From Bradyrhizobium sp. NDS-1 (GTDB lineage Bacteria; Pseudomonadota; Alphaproteobacteria; Rhizobiales; Xanthobacteraceae), in the NCBI RefSeq assembly GCF_032918005.1, contig NZ_CP136628.1, positions 3,457,501 through 3,521,500 of the forward strand: a stretch of 64,000 nucleotides of DNA, given 5' to 3'. The position numbers were made by a program, and so were the translations under genes. Below the pieces are notes generated by a model. The model saw only the letters and a program-made list of their open reading frames with translations, had not been told where the DNA came from and ran no database searches. This document shows positions 61,213-64,000 of the stretch, one piece after another. Position 1 is the first letter of the stretch. Every line of letters begins with the position of its first letter.

Positions 61213-61659
61213 ATGCGCATCACGCTTTTGAGCCTGCTGTTGCTCTGCCTCGCCGCCGCTACGCCGGCGCGGGCCGAGCTGCGTATTACCCGTGACCACG
61301 GTGGCTATGTCGAGGAATACAAGACCAAGTACAAGCGCGTGCGCGAGAAGGGCGAGCGCGTCATCATCGACGGCATCTGCAATTCGGCCTGCACGCTGGT
61401 GCTCGGCATGGTGCCGATGAACAAGATCTGCGTGACGCCGCGCGCCAGCCTGGGCTTCCACCAGGCTTATTACGACAAGGCCTTCACCTTCGGCATCAAG
61501 GTCACCAGCTCCGAGGGGACGTCTGACCTGATGTCCTACTACCCCAATACGGTGAAGGACTGGATTCGGCGCAATGGCGGGCTCACCACCGACATGAAGA
61601 AGATCAAGAACGGCGTCGAGCTCTGGAAGATCGTCGACCCCTGTCCAGAAGAATGGTGA
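61213..61659 (+). CDS. Secreted ClpP-like protein
   Basis: The protein has 148 residues with a signal peptide (MRITLLSLLLLCLAAATPARA). The mature part resembles a ClpP/crotonase fold in miniature: IDGICNSACTLVLG and RASLGFHQAYY match the Ser (Ser58) and His (His83) surroundings of ClpP-like proteases. Cys56 and Cys60 flank the Ser, with Cys73 and Cys144 elsewhere, so disulfides are likely. The active-site Asp is not clear (Asp105 or Asp115 are candidates). ATG 61213, after a weak CTCGCC leader. Similar periplasmic ClpP-like proteins exist; activity is unproven. Confidence 0.8.
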   Translation: MRITLLSLLLLCLAAATPARAELRITRDHGGYVEEYKTKYKRVREKGERVIIDGICNSACTLVLGMVPMNKICVTPRASLGFHQAYYDKAFTFGIKVTSSEGTSDLMSYYPNTVKDWIRRNGGLTTDMKKIKNGVELWKIVDPCPEEW

Positions 61660-61741
61660 GCGGCCGACCTGAGTCGGTGTCCATCGCAGCGCAGCATCGT
61701 CCGGACGAAATTCGCGTTGCCGCATAGCCCCCGGTGGGGCA

Positions 61742-62626
61742 ATGAAGGCGGCAATGGACCGCAATCAAGAAGCCCTGACCGCCCGCGCCGCGCCGATCCT
61801 GTTCGTCCTGCTCTGGAGCACCGGCTTCATCGGCACCAAATACGTCGTCGACAACGCCGATCCGTTGACCTATCTCGCCATCCGCATGGCGATCGTGGTC
61901 GGCCTGATGGCGATCATCGCGGGCGTCGCGCGGCCGAAATGGCCTGATGGCATCGGCATCGCGCACAGCGCGGTCGCCGGCATTCTCGTCCACGGCTTCT
62001 ATCTCGGCGGTACCGCGATCGCGATCGCGCATTCCATCCCGGCCGGACTCTCCGCTCTCATCCCGGGCCTTCAGCCGATCCTGACCTCGACCGTTGCCAA
62101 TCGCTGGCTCGGCGAGCGGGTGACACCGCTGCAATGGGCAGGGCTCGTGCTCGGCCTCGGCGGCGTGGTGATGATCCTGCACAACCGTCCCATGACCGGC
62201 GAAGCCGGGCTTGGCTGGCTCGCCTCGGTGGTTTCGCTGATCAGCATCACGCTCGGCACCCTCTATCAGCGCCGCTACTGCAACCAGATCGACTGGCGCG
62301 CCGGCAATCTCGTGCAGTATGTCGCTGTCACCATTTTCTTCGCGATCGGTGCCTTCCTGTTCGAAGACCGCGTGGTGCATTGGACGCGGGAGTTCGTGCT
62401 CGCGCTCGCCTGGCTCGCCGTAGCACTCTCAATCGGATCGATCGGGCTGTTGTACTGGCTGATCCGCCACGCCGCGGCGACCTCGGTCGCGAGCCTGTTC
62501 TATCTGGTGCCTGCTGTGACCGCGCTGATGGCATATCTGCTGTTCGGCGAAAAGCTCGATGGGCTGGCGATTGCCGGCATGGCGACGTGCGCGGCCGCGG
62601 TGTTCGTCGTCAACCGGCGCTCCTAG
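61742..62626 (+). CDS. EamA/DMT-family transporter
   Basis: The protein has 294 residues and about ten membrane helices in two EamA halves: FVLLWSTGFIGTKYVVDNADP at the start and GLQPILTSTVANRWLGERVTPLQ in the first half. The typical C-terminal EamA segment (YLVPAVTALMAYLLFGEKLD) is present. Substrate unknown. It begins at ATG 61742, with a weak GGTGGGGC upstream, 82 bases after the ClpP-like gene. Confidence 0.92.
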   Translation: MKAAMDRNQEALTARAAPILFVLLWSTGFIGTKYVVDNADPLTYLAIRMAIVVGLMAIIAGVARPKWPDGIGIAHSAVAGILVHGFYLGGTAIAIAHSIPAGLSALIPGLQPILTSTVANRWLGERVTPLQWAGLVLGLGGVVMILHNRPMTGEAGLGWLASVVSLISITLGTLYQRRYCNQIDWRAGNLVQYVAVTIFFAIGAFLFEDRVVHWTREFVLALAWLAVALSIGSIGLLYWLIRHAAATSVASLFYLVPAVTALMAYLLFGEKLDGLAIAGMATCAAAVFVVNRRS

Positions 62627-62721
62627 GCCGGTACGCCCGGTCGGCAAATACATCCCTGACGTGCGGGGCGCGCTCGTGTTAGGCTGGGCTGGTTTCAGCT
62701 TTCCTTTCACACGGTGATTTC

Positions 62722-63468
62722 ATGAAGAAGGCGCGGCGCGCACTACTCGCAAGGTCATTGAAGCCGGTCCGGATTGCCTGCATCAACTACGCGGAGGAGA
62801 TGATAAGCGACCGGATGATGGCGAGGCTCACGGCCGCGCTTCAGAAATGCTACGACGAGCACTTCCTGCCCGTGTGGGGCTACCCCGTCGATCTCGACGT
62901 CACCCGCAAGCCGAAGCCGACGGACTGGCAGCTCGTCTATTTCGACGATGCCACCCACAAGAACTTCCTCGGCCGGCACGAGTTGACCCATCGGGGACAG
63001 CCGATCTCCAAGATCTTCGTCAAGGCGCTGGGCGAGAACGATCCCGTCAGCCTGGCGGCGTCGCACGAGTTGTTCGAGATGGTGCTCGATCCCATGGCCA
63101 ATCTGTGGGCCGACAAGACCCGCCATACCCAATATGCCTACGAGGTCTGCGACGCCGTGGAGGAGGAAGCTTTTCTCGTCAACGGTTTTCCGATGTCGAA
63201 CTTCGTCTACCCGTCCTGGTTCGAGCCGTTCGGGCATCCCCGTGGCACCAAATTCGACCATATGGGGTCGCTGAAGGAGCCGTTCTCGATGACCGAGGGT
63301 GGCTACGTCATCAAGAAGGTCAACGGCCGGCGGGTGATCAAGCAGTTCGGCTCAGCGGAAAAGCGCAAGCGCTTCCACGCCGAGGACCGGCGCGGCCATC
63401 GCAGCGAATTCCGCGATCCTAAGGGAGAACACTACCCGGGCCGACGCGCATTGAGGCGGCGAGGGTAG
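62722..63468 (+). CDS. Uncharacterised protein with a conserved-looking HELFE motif
   Basis: The protein has 248 residues, no signal peptide, cytoplasmic by composition. The central SHELFEMVLDP (His115, Glu116, Glu119, Asp123) and the following YEVCDAVEEEAF carry many acidic and His residues that could bind a metal, in the style of HEXXE/D sites. The C-terminal 40 residues are very basic (RRGHRSEFRDPKGEHYPGRRALRRRG). Related SHE-x-x-E-x-x-x-DP proteins occur in other bacteria without known function. I recognise no named family. Confidence 0.75.
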   Translation: MKKARRALLARSLKPVRIACINYAEEMISDRMMARLTAALQKCYDEHFLPVWGYPVDLDVTRKPKPTDWQLVYFDDATHKNFLGRHELTHRGQPISKIFVKALGENDPVSLAASHELFEMVLDPMANLWADKTRHTQYAYEVCDAVEEEAFLVNGFPMSNFVYPSWFEPFGHPRGTKFDHMGSLKEPFSMTEGGYVIKKVNGRRVIKQFGSAEKRKRFHAEDRRGHRSEFRDPKGEHYPGRRALRRRG

Positions 63469-63520
63469 GGCCCCGACGTCTCCGGGTGCGTCCGCACCCG
63501 GAGACCTCTCCAGGCGGCGC

Positions 63521-63826
63521 TCAGCGCTTGGCCTTTTTGGCCTTCTTCTTAGACTTGGTGGCTTTCTTGGCGGCCTTCTTCGTGGCCTTTTTCGCGGCTT
63601 TCTTTGAAGCCTTCTTTGCTGTTTTCTTCGTGGTCTTCTTCGCAGCCTTCTTGGTTTTCTTCTTGGCTGCTTTCTTCGGCGCTACTTTCTTCGCGACCTT
63701 CTTGGCTGCTTTCTTCACCTGCTTGACGGCGGTGACTGCGGCGTCCTTGGTCGCTTCCACGGCGTTGGTGATGGTGTCCATCGCCTGCTCGGTGATCGGC
63801 TTCTCGTCGTCCATATCGTCCCCCAT
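63521..63826 (-). CDS. Histone-H1-like basic protein
   Basis: The protein has 101 residues. The first 35 residues are mildly acidic and helical (ITEQAMDTITNAVEATKDAA). The rest is almost only Lys and Ala (KKAAKKVAKKVAPKKAAKKK, and repeated KKA). This is the composition of bacterial H1-like proteins such as HctB/AlgP type, which bind DNA. The start may be ATG 63826 or ATG 63814; the second has GGGGGA directly upstream. It is the second Lys/Ala-rich segment in the window, after the adk tail. Confidence 0.85.
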   Translation of the reverse strand: MGDDMDDEKPITEQAMDTITNAVEATKDAAVTAVKQVKKAAKKVAKKVAPKKAAKKKTKKAAKKTTKKTAKKASKKAAKKATKKAAKKATKSKKKAKKAKR

Positions 63827-63880
63827 TGTTTGAATGGAGCGATAACGATAGCGGGATTCGAAATTGTGTCAAAGCAGCGC

Positions 63881-64000
63881 TCAACCTTTGCGGATCTTTG
63901 CGTAAGCGGCGAGCGCGCGCTCGCGTCCCCTGGCATGATCGACGATCGGCTGCGGATAGGTCTTGCCGGGCGTGATGCCCGCGCTCGCAAGCTCGATCGG
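63881..64000 (-). CDS. phrB: Deoxyribodipyrimidine photolyase, C-terminal end only
   Basis: Forty codons, including the stop at 63881-63883, lie in the window. They read PIELASAGITPGKTYPQPIV, then DHARGRERALAAYAKIRKG. GKTYPQPIVDHA and RERALAAY are the hallmark C-terminus of CPD photolyase/cryptochrome-type proteins, which use FADH and light to split pyrimidine dimers. The gene runs off the window to the right, so its active-site part is not visible. Confidence 0.85.
   Translation of the reverse strand, partial: PIELASAGITPGKTYPQPIVDHARGRERALAAYAKIRKG

Overview
This is 64 kb of a GC-rich chromosome from an alphaproteobacterium, almost certainly a Bradyrhizobium (Nitrobacteraceae). I base that on the ribosomal-protein gene order, the zinc-free S14, an F1-ATPase ATP12 chaperone, GCG_CRPN and His/Tyr-rich small secreted proteins, and several families of dispersed intergenic palindromes that I associate with this genus. 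I see no prophage, insertion sequence, CRISPR array or rRNA. One tRNA-Arg is present.

Layout. Positions 1-15,031 hold the S10-spc-alpha superoperon: the end of rplC, then rplD-W-B, rpsS, rplV, rpsC, rplP, rpmC, rpsQ, rplN-X-E, rpsN-H, rplF-R, rpsE, rpmD, rplO, secY, a second secY-like gene, adk, rpsM-K, rpoA and rplQ, ending in a strong terminator. Two things are unusual here. A divergent second SecY (10118-11329) is translationally coupled to both secY and adk, and adk carries a roughly 90-residue histone-H1-like Lys/Ala tail. Three unrelated repeat elements also sit in the spacers of this operon.

Positions 15-31 kb hold accessory and housekeeping genes: a TctC-type binding protein, a frameshifted SDR, a divergent HxlR regulator/quinone-oxidoreductase pair, a porin, a DegP-like protease overlapping rarA, an RluC-type pseudouridine synthase, ATP12, an orphan FliK-like/FlhB-C pair and a class D beta-lactamase. 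Positions 31-41 kb hold pccB, many small genes (GST, ArsR, several ferredoxin-like dimeric barrel proteins, an isocitrate-lyase/PEP-mutase homologue, a TRIC-type channel) and a tri-haem cytochrome c.

Positions 41.6-51.4 kb look like an acyl-CoA and 2-oxoacid catabolic block: a fused indolepyruvate ferredoxin oxidoreductase, an SCP-x-like thiolase with its DUF35 OB-fold partner, a MaoC hydratase, an MFE-2-like dehydrogenase, a DapA-like aldolase and a Nudix hydrolase. Positions 51.4-64 kb hold two EamA transporters, a large PAS histidine kinase, a GrlR-like protein, a VOC protein, tRNA-Arg(TCG), an AraC regulator, a DUF3775/host-attachment pair, a secreted ClpP-like protein, an uncharacterised HELFE-motif protein, a second histone-H1-like protein and the C-terminal end of a photolyase.

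The strongest candidate for something undescribed is the tandem SecY paralogue. It has a shortened plug region and has lost the Arg that corresponds to E. coli SecY Arg357. All family calls come from reading the sequence; no database was searched.
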